Assembly: GCF_036373705.1 (NCBI RefSeq)
Contig: NC_089858.1
Coordinates: 14,751,249-14,815,248, forward strand
Direction: 5' to 3'
From: Amia ocellicauda
Lineage: Eukaryota > Chordata > Actinopteri > Amiiformes > Amiidae
Length of the DNA stretch: 64,000 bases
Shown: positions 38,240 through 50,496 of the stretch, in pieces
Layout: every line of letters begins with the position of its first letter
Position numbering within the stretch: the first letter of the stretch is position 1
The notes under the pieces: generated by a model
Told to the model about the DNA's origin: nothing
The model's input: the letters and a program-made list of their open reading frames with translations, nothing else
Databases searched by the model: none
Translations under genes and position numbers: made by a program

Positions 38240-38770
38240 TTGCAAATCTTACAACCTCATTACTGGAAGTGTATGCCATTTATAATGAGTCCCAGACCAG
38301 ACGTGTTGCAGGACAAAATGCATGAACTGGTCAAAGGTCTGCAGGGAACAGAGGTCATCACAGATGACTTTACTGTATTCGGTTTTGGAGATTCAATTGG
38401 TGATCTTGATCAGAATTTGAATGCTTTCTTGCAGCACTCAAAGAACATGATGTAGTGCTTAATAAAGACAAACTACTGATAAGAACTTTTGTCGAACATA
38501 TGGCGCTGGTTTGGGTGTTGATCCTGCGAATGTCAAAGCCATCATCAAGGTGTCACTGCCTACAATTTTGTGCTAGGTGTTCAGCATATTTTGGGACTTA
38601 CACAATATCTTGCAAAATGTCTTCTTTACCTATCGGATATATCAAACCCACTGCAGGACAGGATCTCACACTGCATGGGTTTGGGCACACCTGCGTTGGA
38701 GAGCACTGATCATCGCACATCACTCCCAGTATCAGAAGCGCATTGGCACCAGTTGAAGAATGTTGCTTTG
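38240..38770 (+). pseudogene. Ty3/gypsy-type reverse-transcriptase relic
   Basis: The frame from 38240 contains KMHELVKGLQGTEVITDDF, followed by VFGFGD and NLNAFLQHSK, which is the RT palm/fingers region of a Ty3/gypsy pol gene; the usual catalytic aspartate pair is reduced to the variant TDD. A stop interrupts at 38453-38455. Homology continues as VLNKDKLLIRTFVEHMA and, in a further frame near 38570-38680, as GVQHILGLTQYLAKCLLYLS. Two or more frame changes and stops show it is long dead. No LTRs, gag, RNase H or integrase were recognised nearby. This is an ordinary fish retrotransposon fossil. Confidence 0.8.
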
Positions 38771-39787
38771 GATGATCTGGTACAACTATTTGCTGTGGTT
38801 GGACACAGACCAAGATCAAGGAGAGGTGCTTCAATACTACACACAACCATATATTACCATATTTTTTATTACACTTCACCACGCTACACTACACAATGCC
38901 TTACTGTATTTGTACCACAGTACACCACACTTCAATCTTGTAGGGGAAAAAAGTGTCACAGCCTCATATTTGGCCCACATTTATTGTTCCCTTATGATTG
39001 TTTCAGACTGCTTTCTACCACACTTTGTCTCTTCCTTATTGGGCTCATATTTGCATTTTACAAAGGGGTTATGATGTAAAAACAGCTTAATTGCTCTTTC
39101 AATTGTATGATAAGTAATACTAATAATAATACATATATGTATAGCAACTTAAATACTATTATGAACATACCTACTATTATTCTACAGCTTATAACGTAAT
39201 TACTTTTACATTCTAGTACTGATGCATACTACTCCTCACCTATACTATGACTACTTCGATTATAAACTATTAATTTTATTGACCTGCATACTACCACAAA
39301 AATAATATACATCCACTAATATATTATGCAAAAGTAATCATATGCAGACAAAGTATCTTCAGATACTTAAAATTGTAGTTATTATTATTATTTATGTAAA
39401 TGTAATTTACAACAATACAAATATTTCCTCTTCACAATTCGTGAATCCAAAGGTCGCTTTATCCATACTGAACCCTCACTGCATATATACTTTGTTTCAG
39501 GATACTGTATAATGTATGCTTTTTTTATATTAACACACATAGATATTTAATTCATTATAAATGAGGTATAAATGAATTTATGCGGAAGGCTGTACACAGA
39601 ACTGAGAATGCATTTTTTGAATCTAATATTTCCGAACTATAGGAGGAGCCGGCATAGCGGCGCTTTCAACCCAATAATCAAGGAAACAGAAACAAACACA
39701 GTATTGTACTATGGGGGCAAAGCACTGCAATTCCCACAATCCCTCTGTGTGGCGAGGCAGGCTCGGTACGTGTTTGTGTGTAAATGG

Positions 39788-39790
<3 letters not shown>
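38771..39790. other. AT-rich spacer before the nfatc3 promoter
   Basis: Low-complexity AT-rich DNA with many ACTAC/ATACT phrases and no coding region. It ends at the GA microsatellite that borders the CpG island. Confidence 0.5.

Positions 39791-39791
<1 letters not shown>

Positions 39792-39828
<37 letters not shown>
39792..39828. repeat. (GA)n microsatellite at the nfatc3 promoter
   Basis: About 18 uninterrupted GA dinucleotides lie 17 bp before a perfect CRE. GA tracts are often nucleosome-poor and bind GAGA-type factors, so this may be part of the promoter. Confidence 0.9.
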
Positions 39829-39830
<2 letters not shown>

Positions 39831-40040
39831 GTCTGCGAGTCTGCTGACGTCACCGCTGGAGCTGCCCTGTCACGCGCTGCTAGTAAAAGTTGGGATAGAA
39901 GCGCGAGCCGGAGCCGCGGAGACCGAAGCGCCCGACCCGACCGGCCCGTTACCGGCCCCCGTTACCGGCCGCTCCCGCACCGGCCCCGGCACCCGCCGCG
40001 ACCACAGCAGACCAAACTCTGGAAACAGCAGCACTTTCGC

Positions 40041-40130
40041 ATGACTGGAGCGGGGGGCGGTGGGAGTGGAGGATCTTTAATGCCGACTCCGGGTCTTCGA
40101 GACTGCCTGTTAGTGTTACTAGACAGTTGA
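40041..40130 (+). CDS. Upstream ORF in the nfatc3 leader (29 codons)
   Basis: ATG at 40041 opens a glycine-rich 29-codon frame ([15 protein letters not shown]...) ending in TGA at 40128-40130, 115 nt before the nfatc3 start and in a different frame. Its start context is weak (C at -3). A second minimal uORF, ATG TTG TGA, lies at 40167-40175. Whether they are translated depends on the transcription start. Confidence 0.4.
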   Translation: MTGAGGGGSGGSLMPTPGLRDCLLVLLDS

Positions 40131-40245
40131 GGACGAACGACAACAACACAAAAAGTTTGCGTGTAAATGTTGTGAGGAGTGGAGCAGGGTTTCCCAGCGC
40201 CGGCGTAGAGAGAGACGGCTCAGCCAGCCCGAGGTGTCCGACCCG

Positions 40246-40336
40246 ATGACGACTGCAAACTGCAGCGGGAACGAGGAGCTGGACTTCCGACTGATGTTCG
40301 GGGAGGACGGACCGCCGCCGCCGCTAGGCCCTGCAG
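40246..40336 (+). CDS. nfatc3: nfatc3 coding exon 1
   Basis: ATG at 40246 opens [20 protein letters not shown], followed by a proline run and ending in phase 1 before the donor GTCGGT. The start codon context is poor (C at -3, A at +4), but the residues match the known NFATC3 N-terminus. Confidence 0.94.
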
Positions 40337-43300
40337 GTCGGTACCTCCCGGCCCGAGTGCGCCCCTCCTCTCCGCCGGGTCTGTTGACAGCACGCACAGC
40401 CGGTCCCCGCTAGTGTGGCATGCAGTCGTGTGCATATGATTTCAGCTATCGGTTAGTTTCCAAAAATAATCGCGGTGTTGTAATGTCTGTTTTAGATGTT
40501 AAAGCGTTTAATTTGATCCCACCGTTGCTAACTGCACCGCAAGTTCCCCGTCTCTCGTTTAATTTCGCTGATGCCGTGGTCTGAACTTGGTGAAGTTTAG
40601 GAGGCTGAATGTGTCGCTTTGTTTTCATATTGCTCAACTTGCTGAAGTTTAGTTGTAGACATGTCGGTTTGTTGCTGTTTTATATCGCTGAACTCGGTGA
40701 AGTTTAGTAGCTGAATATGTCACTTTGTTGTTGTTTTATATCGTCGTCTGTGACCTGCTGTGGATTTGCATGCATGGATGCAGTTCAGATTTAACGCTCT
40801 GCTCCTGCGTTTGAGTTTTGGACTCTCTTGCAAATAATAATAATAATAATAATAACAACAAATATTTCTGTATATTACAAAAATGATCAAGTATTTTAAC
40901 ACCAGTGTCGTTAATAATAACAAAACCAATAATAAACTTCCCCAGAGGTTTGTTAAATGTAATGTGACCGATTAGCAGTGTCTATAATCAGTCTGTATCG
41001 GTGTCAGGAATGTTTTCTTTTTAATATCCGAACTCAAGTAACAGTAACCCTTTAGGTCCGGTTTTAATTCGAAATAATTAACGTTATTTAGAAAATCTTC
41101 TTTTGCTTTCGTTCCCTGGCTAAATAGGAGACTGAGCGTTTTGTAAAAAATAGTCTGAAATATTTGGTGAAGCCCATTTTTTTTTCTGCTCTGCAAAATT
41201 GAGATTACAGAAGATCCAGAAGAACAGGTTCTGACTGTTTATGTATTTTGTCTAAACTCACCTTGAAGACAGGTTTGCGGGTAAATCTGTCTCTAAATGT
41301 GTATTACCTTACGTACCTACTAATTATTCTATAGTAATTGATATAGAAAAAATCCGTATTTTTTATTTTGTGTTTTACACTGAACTACTTTTGCATATTT
41401 GTCAGTCTTTGTATAGTTTTGAAGGGTAATTAGCAAAGTTTCAAAGCACATGGGTTTTCTTTTGTAAGTTTACACAATAAATAATGTAATAATAATTGTA
41501 CAATTCTGTAGAGCCAGTTATAAATGTTCTTCTGTTTAAATACAAATATATATATAAATAACTTTATTATTATTATTATTATTATTAAACGTCTTAGATT
41601 AAAATAAGAAGCCCCTATTTGTGATCAGTTTTATCTGTACCTGTTTTTATGTTTGTGGTCTGTGCATTGTACTCACTTGCTGAGGAATTATTTTCTTTGT
41701 CGGTGTGCCAAAGCTCAGGTGTAGCAAAATTGTAACCTTTTAACCAGAATTACAAGTCCCGTTATTACCCATTATTGCTGCCTGATAAATTATCTCAGAT
41801 TTACAACTGGAATTTTAATGTACTGGACTCTACAACAAGATGCACATTATTATTTTATTTTAACCCTTATTTAGATGTATTTTCTTTAAATGCAAATGCT
41901 GCTGTTATTATGTATTTATGTAGTGATTTTACTAAATCAGAATAAGGATTATCTCAACACAAAAAAAAATCCCCACTTAAAAAAGAAAAAAAAGTGCAGT
42001 AGTACAATTAAAAAGCGTTTACAATGTGGACTGCATCCCTTGCCGCATTAAGTTTACAAGTGTACAAATAACTGTTCTTTAGCATCTGTCGAAGGTGATG
42101 TTATAACTTATTATATTTTAATAGATGCCAAGGAAATACAGTAAAAGTAAATTAAACCCCGAAGGTTACCATTGTTTAGTGAAACTAAGCTTTAAACAGT
42201 TGTTCTGGTAAATAATGTTAATGCTCAAACACTAACAAAGTAAATCATGAAAGTGTTAATGTAACAGATCCCACACTGCTCTGTGGATATAGGGTCTCGC
42301 TGTGTGCCCTTTCTGGATGCCCCTACTGATATCTTTATATGAGGGGGAGCTGCTTAGGGTATCAAATATTATGTGGTTACTATTCATAAACTATAAAATC
42401 AATAATCTTGTCACTACAGAGAGTGTCCAGGTTTCCTTTAACATTGAAAAAGCACTTCTCTTTCCCTTTGATATTGTGATTCTTCCGTTTGATATTATAC
42501 ATAAAAGCATAAGAACAAAATGAACACCTTCAATGTGTGTAAAACCTCTTTATTAAGTTGTAAGTGGTTCTGGTTCAGTTGAAGGAGTGGGCGTAGCTCC
42601 GTCTGGTTGCATGTAGCAGTTATGTTGGCACCAGTGGTAGGAAGGAAAGTACTGTGGCGTCGCAGCAGAGTGATGGACAGCTGTTTGAGGCTTGCAGTGC
42701 CCACCAGCCTGCGGTGTGAGCAGGACGGGCACAGTGTGAGGAATGTCGGGGCTGAGGAGCCAACGCTTACACAGGTGTGTGTGTGTGTTGTGAAAGTCAC
42801 TGGCTTGAGAGGAGAGCTGTACAGGTGTTTGAATTTAATTTAAAATAACTGAATAACTACATAATAAAGCTGTGCCCCAGTGACATCAAATCCCAGCAGA
42901 TTTAGTTTGTAGGTCATCAAAAAATGTCTGGGGCTTGATGGTGCTGAATTGCCTTCACTAAGCATTTTTAAATCATCTCACTGTAACATTAACATTGATC
43001 ATCATTTTGATACAACTGTAAGACAGTGGAATGGCAGTCTGTTTTATCCCCCCCCCCACCATGGCTTGTGGCATGTGGATAAATAAAGAAACAAACATAT
43101 GGGTAACGATGTCATCATTTTTGGTGCAAAACACAAGTGAACAGGTGAATCCTACTTGTGCATGAGCAATTTAAACATGCGTGAATTTGAATGTTGCTGT
43201 GGTTAATATTGAATTCACCCAGCCACACACACCTGTTTCTGGAGACTTTTATTCATTTATTTGTGTATTTTTAATTTAGTTAAGTTTAGTAAAATGTAGT

Positions 43301-46300
43301 TGATTGTTTTTACCCAGTTTTAGTGAGTAATAAATATATAAATAAGTAATTTATATTGAAAGATGCATTGTATCATTCAGTAATGAGCATCTTGGGGTCT
43401 GTCGTCCTCTCTTGTCCAAGGGTTTCCTGCCAGGTGCTGATTCTAATGGTGTTTAGGTGTCAAGTACATGTTCTGTGCAAGTGTGAGGACTAATGAGGTT
43501 CACTAATGTATATAGAATGGAAGCAACTGAAAGAAACTTAAACTATGAGTGTGAGAATGTATGCTTGTGTGTGTATATATATAAAAAAAAGAAAAGAAAA
43601 TGACATTTCAGATTTTCTGGCAAAAGTATGGGTTGAGGGAAAAATTAAAATAGAATCCTATTTTATTTGTCTTTTGGGCTGTGTCATCTGTGGGGCTCTG
43701 TAGGGATATGTGAAAATGTGGCAAGACGTTCTTGAAGCCAGCTGGCGTTCCAGTGGAGGTCTTGTTTGTTCTCAGTTCTTACAGCCACCAAGTGTATTGT
43801 CGCTGTGTTGTTGGACTCTGTGGAAATAACAAGCTCCTTTGATTTTTCTGGGGGACTTGCGTACCTGCATAACCTGCTTCATGTCCTGAAAGGGAGGTGC
43901 TGAGCCGAATGTGCTGCTGGAAGTCTTCTTCTATGTTTTACTATTCAATTAACAACTACTGCAACACACGCAAGCCCTAGTGCAGCTGAAACAGGGTACC
44001 CACAGATCCCCCTGTGCAGTCACAAAATTTCCCTCTGTTTACACAGAGCAGTGTCCTGGGATGCGAGTATGCTGTCTTTGTAACACCTTAGCATGATCAT
44101 GTCAGCCCATGCAGATTGCTGGCAGGAGAGGGAAAAAAGAGGGTATGGTTTGAAAGATCCATCATTATGATTTGGTAGAGTTGAGATCTTGCGCGGATCA
44201 CAACAGTATAGTCCGTTAACTGTACAATGTTCAGGAGACTTGCTGCAGTTATTGAGTCAATTACAGGCCTCCTTTCTTCAAGTACTTTTTACTCCCCCTG
44301 ATCTTTCTGCAAATTTGACTGCTGATCAAGTGAAGGCATTGTGCTCATTGCTTGTTTGACACATTTGCATATTTTTTAGTTTTTTATGGAAATGAAAGTA
44401 TTAACTTTGCTCAAATATGCTGCAGTATAGGATTTAGGAGAAGAATACATGCATTTATTATTAAATAATAGTTATTATTATTATTATTATTAACTTCAAT
44501 CATAATAATAATATTATTATTATTATTATTTTCATCCAATGAGACTAGTACTCAAAGAACTATGCAAAGTTACAGATTGCAGAGGTTACATATTGTGCAG
44601 TGCAACAAATACAAATATAGACTTAAAAAAGTAAATATGTGTCTCTACTTGGAATGGATCCTATACTTTGAAAGTCTAGTGATGCTGTGGAAACATTAAC
44701 TATTGTCACTGCTATTTCTAGATGGGAGACATTTTTGTGTTCTGGTGTCGGCAGGAAAGAGAAATGTAAGCTTTGTTTTGGACTGATCTAGTTTTAAAGG
44801 TTAATCGAGGGCTACCTTTGCTGGCAGGCAAAAAACACCCAAATAAACACAAAACAAAACATGTAGGGCTTTCCCCAAGCGTCTGTTAATCCTCCCGCAT
44901 AAAGTACAGGCAAAACTGTCACTATATGTAGGGTGTCCTTATCATTCATGTTTGCAATCCTTCCCCAGAAACCCCTCTTATAGTGGTACTACATAGAAAT
45001 GTTTTTGAAAGATGCAATTATATTATTTATAATGATAATAAATACAGTGATTAAGAAAGTACAGGTTTATCTGGTTGTACTGTAGTGTGTACTCCACTAA
45101 AAGAGCAGGTGTGGGCAGACCTTTTTTTCTTTCCCCATGAGGAAATCATTGCGAACAATTTTATGCTTTTATTCACAGTTGAGGAATAGCGTCTCCAGTC
45201 TTCTTCAAAGCAACATACTTTAATTGATCAAATTAGCATTATTGCTTAAGAAAGTTCTGATCAGCGTATGACAATTTTGCTCCACAGCTAGCCATAATTA
45301 CATTAATATCTAATGTGTAAATTATGATTTTGAAACTATAAAGTCAAATTTGAATCTTAAAATAAAAAAAATAAATAGCGCACACATCTTAATTTTGCTT
45401 AGTTAGAATGATAAAACTAAAATTTAGACTAAAATATGGGTTTTTCAGCACTTGTTTAGGATTCATTGAGTTTTTCTTAAACTTTACTTGCAGTTCTGAT
45501 ATCTTATTTTAGTTTTTATCATTACTGAAAATACAAGTGCTGAAAATTATTTTTTAATAATAAGTACCTCAATGTATACATTTCCTCAAGGTTGTCAATT
45601 AAATATCCCCTTGTCAATTAAACCATTTTGCTTGGAAAAGACAGGAGGAAATGAAAGACGTTATTGTCTGTACGTTTTTGATATTTTGTTGTGGTATTTA
45701 CCTTTTAAAAAAAAAAAAAAAAAATTCATAGATGTATACATTCATCAGATAAATGTATGTTCGTACATTTACAAGACAATGCCATGATTCTTCTATAGGC
45801 TGGTTCTCCCTTCTCCTTTTTCACATTGTATATCAAGGTTTCAGTTGCTATTGATTACCAAATATGGTATACAGTTTGATCAGTCTATGTATGTTTTATG
45901 ACAGCGCTGTGAAATTTAGTGTATTTGAATGAAAAGGAGATTTTGGTGTAATATGAAGTTTAATTCATAATTATCCTAAAGCTTTGTTCTTCTCGCACTT
46001 TTTTTTTTTTTTTCTTCTCTCCCAGCGTTGGTCACAAGCTACTGAGCTCTGAATCACAACATACCAATACAGTATAGGAGCATTGCCTCGCTGAAGAAAA
46101 TTCCCATCACTCAACCTGAGAGCGTTGACTACACTGACTGATTGGGAGGGAGTGGGAACAAACCTACTTGAATTTGTTTAGGGTATTTTTATTGTTCTTT
46201 AGCTGGTTCAGTCCAAACGAGTCATACAGCACATACATTTTTGTGCACATATAAAATGGCCGTTTATTAAAGCAACACATGTATTACAAAACTGCATTGC

Positions 46301-48191
46301 TCGATCTCGGTTGATGACATGCAATGCAATATTTTATACCACAAATATATCAGGAAATGTAGCTGCTTCTTTTAATGGTGTTTTGTCAGTGTTGGGTCTT
46401 CTGCAGATGCACTGCTGGGTTTGGAGTTGTGCACAACAACAATACATGTGGTGTAGTTCAGAATATCTGTCTTCCTGAATCAGTTTTCCTAAATTAAATC
46501 TCATGAAGAAGAAGAAAGAATGACTTGGATGAGAAAGGAAGGAAAAACTGGACTTGGATTAAGCGTTGGAATAATAACACCAGTGTGCAGTGGTTTCACC
46601 CCAGTGGGCTATGGGTCCTGGCTCATTCTCACAGGCCAGTCCTTATTAATGACTGACGCCACTGAAAGGATAGCAGTCGATCTGGAAGAATCTGTTTCTC
46701 TCCAGTTCAGATGAATTCCAAAATACAGCCGGCTTTCTGTTTCCCTACATTTGAGGATTTTCCTTGTACTTTTCAGATGGAATCTTTAGCTCATAATTTC
46801 TCTCTTCTGCCTTGGGGGAAAGGAGGAGGGCCAGGGGGCTAGGGGGAGGTGGAGGGTGTAGTGCAGGTGTGACAGAATGACAGAACTTTCCCCTGGATTA
46901 GAACGCCCACACGGGTGTTCCAGAACAAGTCCAGACAGTGATATTCCAAAGGTGTCTTCTGCAGCACGTATTTACAGTACAATGACGAGCGTATTCTGGT
47001 AAAGAAGAAGGTTTTTTTTTGTTACAGTTGGGCAGTAATAAATGTTCAGAAATGAACATATGCATTTACATCTTGACTCAAGGCAGTTAGTGTGACCGTT
47101 TTTTAATCAAAACATTTGATTCCCCAGTTCTTTGACTGTGGATAACTGTTGAGACCTGCCCTGTCTGTTTGTGATATCGAGGGGTGGTGTGAACTCTTCC
47201 CCTTTGTTTTCCCATACATATAATTCAGCTTACCTGCATAGCAGCATGGCAAACAAAGTTCTCTCCATAGACGAGACAGTGTCGGATCCCGGCAGTGGAG
47301 CTGTCCCTCCTTCTGCTCCCATTCTCTGCAACACTGTGGAATATTCGACTCAAACCCCACTTGAGCTGATGGAGAGTTGGAAATCTTTGTTTTCAATGTT
47401 TCCCCATGTTTTCAAAATAGTTTTTACTGTTTAGAGGCAGAGCCTTTGAGAAGCCATGCCCTGAAAAGACCCTATAGAAGGTGAAGGTTGTGGAATTGTT
47501 TTATGTAACATCTGACTATTTGTGTTGGGCTGTATCTGAGTTGGTAGGAGTAGAAATTTTCCTTCTGTCCTCAGAAGTGATGGGGAAAATTATGGCACTT
47601 TAAAGGAATGCCTGCTTTTTAAGTTTTTAAACAAATAAAACATGAAACTGGGACACAGAGGAAAAAAAAAAAGGCAGTATTTTTTGTTTTTATAATGATT
47701 CAAACAGGGTGTGGTGAACAACTTTAGTATTTCATCGGCAGTAGTATGTGCACTTTGTTTTGCATCTCTTCTGTGCCCAAGAGCCTGAAGATTCATTACG
47801 AGTGACGGTGAATGTGTTAAGGTGGGGAGTGAGGGAATTCAGCCGTGTGCATCATCAATAATAGTAATGGTAGTAATGGTGGCTGTAGTAGCAGCAGCTA
47901 TTTGAGTTCTGGTTGCTGGTGCAGTTGCTGCACGCTACTGCACTGCGCAGCGAGTCAGCTGGGGCTCTCTGTGTGCGCGCTGCAGCTTTCCCTGGCGGGG
48001 GGGGTATTAATTAAACAGTCCAGGTGGCAGCAGCACGAGCAGACAGGCCTGCTCCCCAGTGCGCTCGGCAGGGCTCACACCTACCGCAGGAGCGCCAGAG
48101 CAGAGTGCGACCTCACCTGAGATGGGAGGTCATTAATTGCCTACCTGTTGGGAGCTGCCCTGTGGCTCCTGGAAGTGGAGGAGTGCCACTC

Positions 48192-48223
<32 letters not shown>

Positions 48224-49947
48224 AAGCTTGCAATTGCTGCTAGTTTACTGTAAGAGCAGGCTGTGCTGACGAGATGCCTGGCACTGGATCACGCTGCTGC
48301 CACACTCAGAAGAGCACTGAAACACTGTGTTGGGTGTCAGCCTGGTGAAGAATTTCAACCCAGAGGCAACGTTAGTCATCTGCTGGTAATTCCCTGTGCA
48401 GAGTGTGGGGAAAGGCGAGGCAGTGCAGGCAACTCCGTGGTAATCACGGCTGGTGTTGGCAGTTCAAGGCGGGCTCCCCTCATCTTGTCTGGTTCAGTCC
48501 CTGTCTGTGTTTGTGCCTGGCATTTTACTAAAATAATCCACATCAGTCAAAGCTCCAGCAGTGCTCCTGTGCTCCGGAGCCTTGCAGTGATGTGACTCCC
48601 CTCAGCTTTGGGATTACAACCCCCCCATGCCTGGGCACCTGGTCTTGCAGGTCTGTTGGGGTTGTGGGCTCTGTGGACGGGGAGGTGTGCTGATGAGGGT
48701 GGTGTGAATCCGAGCTCAGACTGTGTCTGCTACATAAACCTCTATTACTCAGGGCTTATGCACTGGGAGCTCTTTCAACAGATAAATTAACTGTTAATAC
48801 TGAGGCAGCACCTGAAGGATCCTGTAACATGGCACTGGTTTTGCTTGGATTACCACGTCATTGTTTATGTCTGAAGACCGGACACGCATGGTTTTTATTT
48901 CATCCTTTTTCATTCATTAACATCAAGTTACCCTGCTTTGGATGTTAGCGATTTACTTTAAACTACAAGTTAAATATACATTGAAATCGGTTTGTATTTT
49001 TACTAGTTTGTACTGCACTGGTGTGGTTTCATTTCTTCATTCAGGCTTTAAACCAAACTCTTTTTTTTTTTTCAAGAGAGATGAAAGTTATGGCAATGTG
49101 AAAGACTTGGTAACACAGAGGATTAAGCAAAATAATAACAAAATAAAAATGTTTTAGACACATTGGACTGACTACTGGTGAGTGTTAAACTCTGCTGTTG
49201 GTGGCCCACGTAGTTGCCTTTGCTTTTGTTGACGGATGCCCCACCAATCTAGTTTGCCCTTTGTGTGTGTGAGACTGGTTACTTTAAAAACTGGGAGCTG
49301 TGCATTCCCAGGTGCCATTGTGTGGAACGGTGCACTCTGGGCCTCACAGTGCTGGCTTTGCGACGCAGCCCAGTAGAATCCTGCCCTCTACCGATGCATG
49401 CTGAAGGAGTAGTGGAGGAAACAACAGGTCAGATGGTTTGAGTGAGAAAGCATAAAGAGAGGTGTTGTCTGAAACTGCCCTCATTGGGTCAGAGAGGAGT
49501 AGACAGAGGGACTTGGCAGCAGGCCCAGCCTCTTAAACAACATCCAAGTCATCAAATTCGCCCAGGCACGCCATGTGCTGTTCAGATGGCAGTGGAATTT
49601 AAGGCGAGAGGAGTGCTCCGCTCCCAGCAGTTAGGGAGCAGGCAGGAGTACGGTGGCTGCACTTCTCTTTTCCTGTAGCTCCTCTCTTCCTCTCTGTCTC
49701 TGGGCTTTGTTTCCTCCCTTTATTAGTACAACTGCAATGCTGTTTCCATCTGTATGACTTTTAATACTTTTTAACGACTTCTGTATCTTTTCACATGAGC
49801 CAGGTTTGGCAGGAAGCTTGAAGAGTAATTTTTTTTTTCTTTTTTCTTCAAAAACTGAATCTTTAAATGAACAAGCAATGGAGTGGTCAAATACCATTCT
49901 GAATATCAGTCTGTATAATTAAGAATGTGCTTATAGATACGTTCATT

Positions 49948-49996
<49 letters not shown>

Positions 49997-50461
49997 TCTA
50001 ACGGCAGACATCTGACTGGCTTTTTCATGCTGTTGCCAGTCGTGGGAAAGACTGAAATTACATCGCTCTCATGGTTGACTATTTTGGGCTCTCAGTGGGA
50101 CTGCCAGAAGGGAGACGGCAGGGTTTTGAATTTTATTAAAAAAAGAATAAGAAGGTCTGCTCAAAGTGGTTTCTGAACAGAGTCTCCGCCGTGCAGGAGG
50201 AGGAGGAAGAATGCTGTGTGCCACATCACCAGGTGAGCCCCCTGCAGCTGTGTCTCTGTGGGTCTGGGAGTCTCGGGCGGGCTGGCAGTGCAGAGCAACA
50301 GCAACATCGCTGTTTCAGGCTGTGGAGCCGGCTGGGTGAAGTACAGAATTATTATACATGTTACAGCCTGAGTAACGCTGATCAGTGCTTTGAAACTTAT
50401 TTGTAAAGAATGCCTACTGCCCCAAATTTCAAAACTGAGTGCTACTTTTATTTTATTGTGT

Positions 50462-50496
<35 letters not shown>

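Larger units (their letters stand above)
39830..40400 (+). promoter_or_regulatory. nfatc3: CpG-island promoter and 5' leader of nfatc3
   Basis: CpG density rises sharply here (for example GCGCGAGCCGGAGCCGCGGA, CCCGCACCGGCCCCGG), unlike the AT-rich flanks. A palindromic full CRE, TGACGTCA, is at 39845-39852. The island covers the leader and coding exon 1 and fades in intron 1. The transcription start is not visible but probably lies between the CRE and about 40050. Confidence 0.75.

Noticed and set aside
39711..40130. 139-codon frame across the GA repeat and nfatc3 leader
   Set aside because: Most of it is Glu-Arg repeat from the microsatellite and CpG-island composition. Only its last part, from the ATG at 40041, is kept as a possible uORF.
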